Below, piece by piece: positions 47,897 to 48,527 of a DNA stretch of 48,527 nt. This DNA comes from Paulinella micropora (Eukaryota > Cercozoa > Imbricatea > Euglyphida), in NCBI GenBank assembly GCA_009731375.1, contig BJOX01000004.1:73501-122027 (forward strand), in the 5' to 3' direction. The translations under genes were made by a program, and so were the position numbers. How positions within the stretch are numbered: position 1 is the first letter of the stretch; each line of letters opens with the position of its first letter. The notes below the pieces were generated by a model, which saw nothing but the letters and a program-made list of their open reading frames with translations, had not been told where the DNA came from and did not search any database.

Positions 47897-48137
47897 ATAT
47901 CTGAGGCGTACTGATGCAGCTAATGGCATATCCTCAACGGACATAAGCCTCCAATACCCTTGTTCGAGGTCCTCCACCCCCCCGTGCCCGTGAGGGGAGT
48001 ACGAAGAATTGACGATAGGCTCTAATGACACCCCCGCACGGGCAGTTCCAACACTTCCAGACGGACCGGTATGTTCAATGAAAATACTGGTGGCACCGAC
48101 TGGAATCGAACTGGCGACAGGGCCCAGATGGTAGAAG
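47894..48137 (-). mobile_element. tRNA-derived SINE with tail type II
   Basis: Shares the B-box half of the head and the body with 47583-47815, but has a different 3' end (ggtggaggacctcgaac, gtattggaggcttatg, cgcctcagatatag) before (TTA)n. The A-box portion is truncated at 48137. Confidence 0.82.
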
Positions 48138-48179
48138 ATAATAATGATAATAATATTAATAATATTAATAGTAGCAATA

Positions 48180-48275
<96 letters not shown>
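48138..48275. repeat. (AAT)n microsatellite
   Basis: Tail of the next unit. Confidence 0.95.
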
Positions 48276-48527
48276 TTTACTATATCTGAGGCGTACTAAT
48301 GCAGCTAATGGCATATCCTCAACGGACATAAGCCTCCAATACCCTTGTTCGAGGTCCTCCACCCCCCCCGTGTCAGTCTCTCGCCTGATGATCGGGGCCA
48401 CCGATGGAGCTCCTGAGGGCAAGACTGCACTAAGCCGAGGTTATTCCGCAGTCCCAGCAACCTCTTGCAAGACGTCACCGAATGTGCAAGTGCATACACC
48501 AAGCGCGGTTGCTAGAGCTGCCTCGAA
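48276..48527 (-). mobile_element. SINE/LINE tail-II copy with a different 5' part, runs off the window
   Basis: Tail II (48276-48370) is nearly identical to 47894-47985, but the sequence before it on the minus strand (48371-48527) is unrelated to the other SINEs. Confidence 0.65.

Overview
This window is a piece of eukaryotic nuclear DNA, almost certainly from a draft assembly: it has spliced genes with GT..AG introns, several classes of retroelement, very large microsatellite tracts and runs of N. The sequence alone does not settle the organism. A metazoan/plant-type bifunctional capping-enzyme architecture, a bacterial/plant-like HPRT, a Copia LTR element and a Penelope-like element with an upstream GIY-YIG domain fit an alga, another protist or an invertebrate.

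Layout. 1-430: poly-G, a perfect 29-bp hairpin and a second, larger foldback. 936-8177: a rearranged Penelope-like element on the minus strand, flanked by direct repeats of about 320 bp, with its middle segment (about 2.37-5.59 kb) inverted. 8178-15682: a Ty1/Copia element on the minus strand, inserted into the right-hand repeat of the Penelope-like element with a CCATA target duplication. 16.5-34.3 kb: a gene of at least 17 exons on the minus strand, which I reconstruct as a homologue of the mRNA-capping enzyme (RNA triphosphatase plus guanylyltransferase). Its introns are filled with microsatellites, minisatellites and two inverted copies of a LINE/SINE 3' end. 34.3-37.0 kb: intergenic, repeat-filled, between divergent genes. 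37.0-45.04 kb: hypoxanthine phosphoribosyltransferase (HPRT) on the plus strand in nine exons, one running into a gap. 45.04-46.4 kb: no recognisable gene. 46.4-48.5 kb: tRNA-derived SINEs with (TTA)n tails.

Two results stand out. First, the capping-enzyme homologue keeps its exon phases and fold across both domains but has lost the residues that define both active sites: the CX5R arginine of the phosphatase loop, the nucleotidyl lysine of KxDG, and motifs III, IV and V. It also ends before the OB fold. It looks like a pseudo-capping enzyme. Second, at many splice junctions in both genes the junction itself (tens of bp of exon edge plus splice site) is repeated in tandem, in degenerate form, inside the adjacent intron. 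This suggests that introns here grow or shift by junction duplication. In addition, the HPRT ends in Ser-Lys-Leu, a canonical peroxisomal targeting signal.

The two protein genes lie head to head and act in unrelated pathways (RNA 5' ends; purine salvage).
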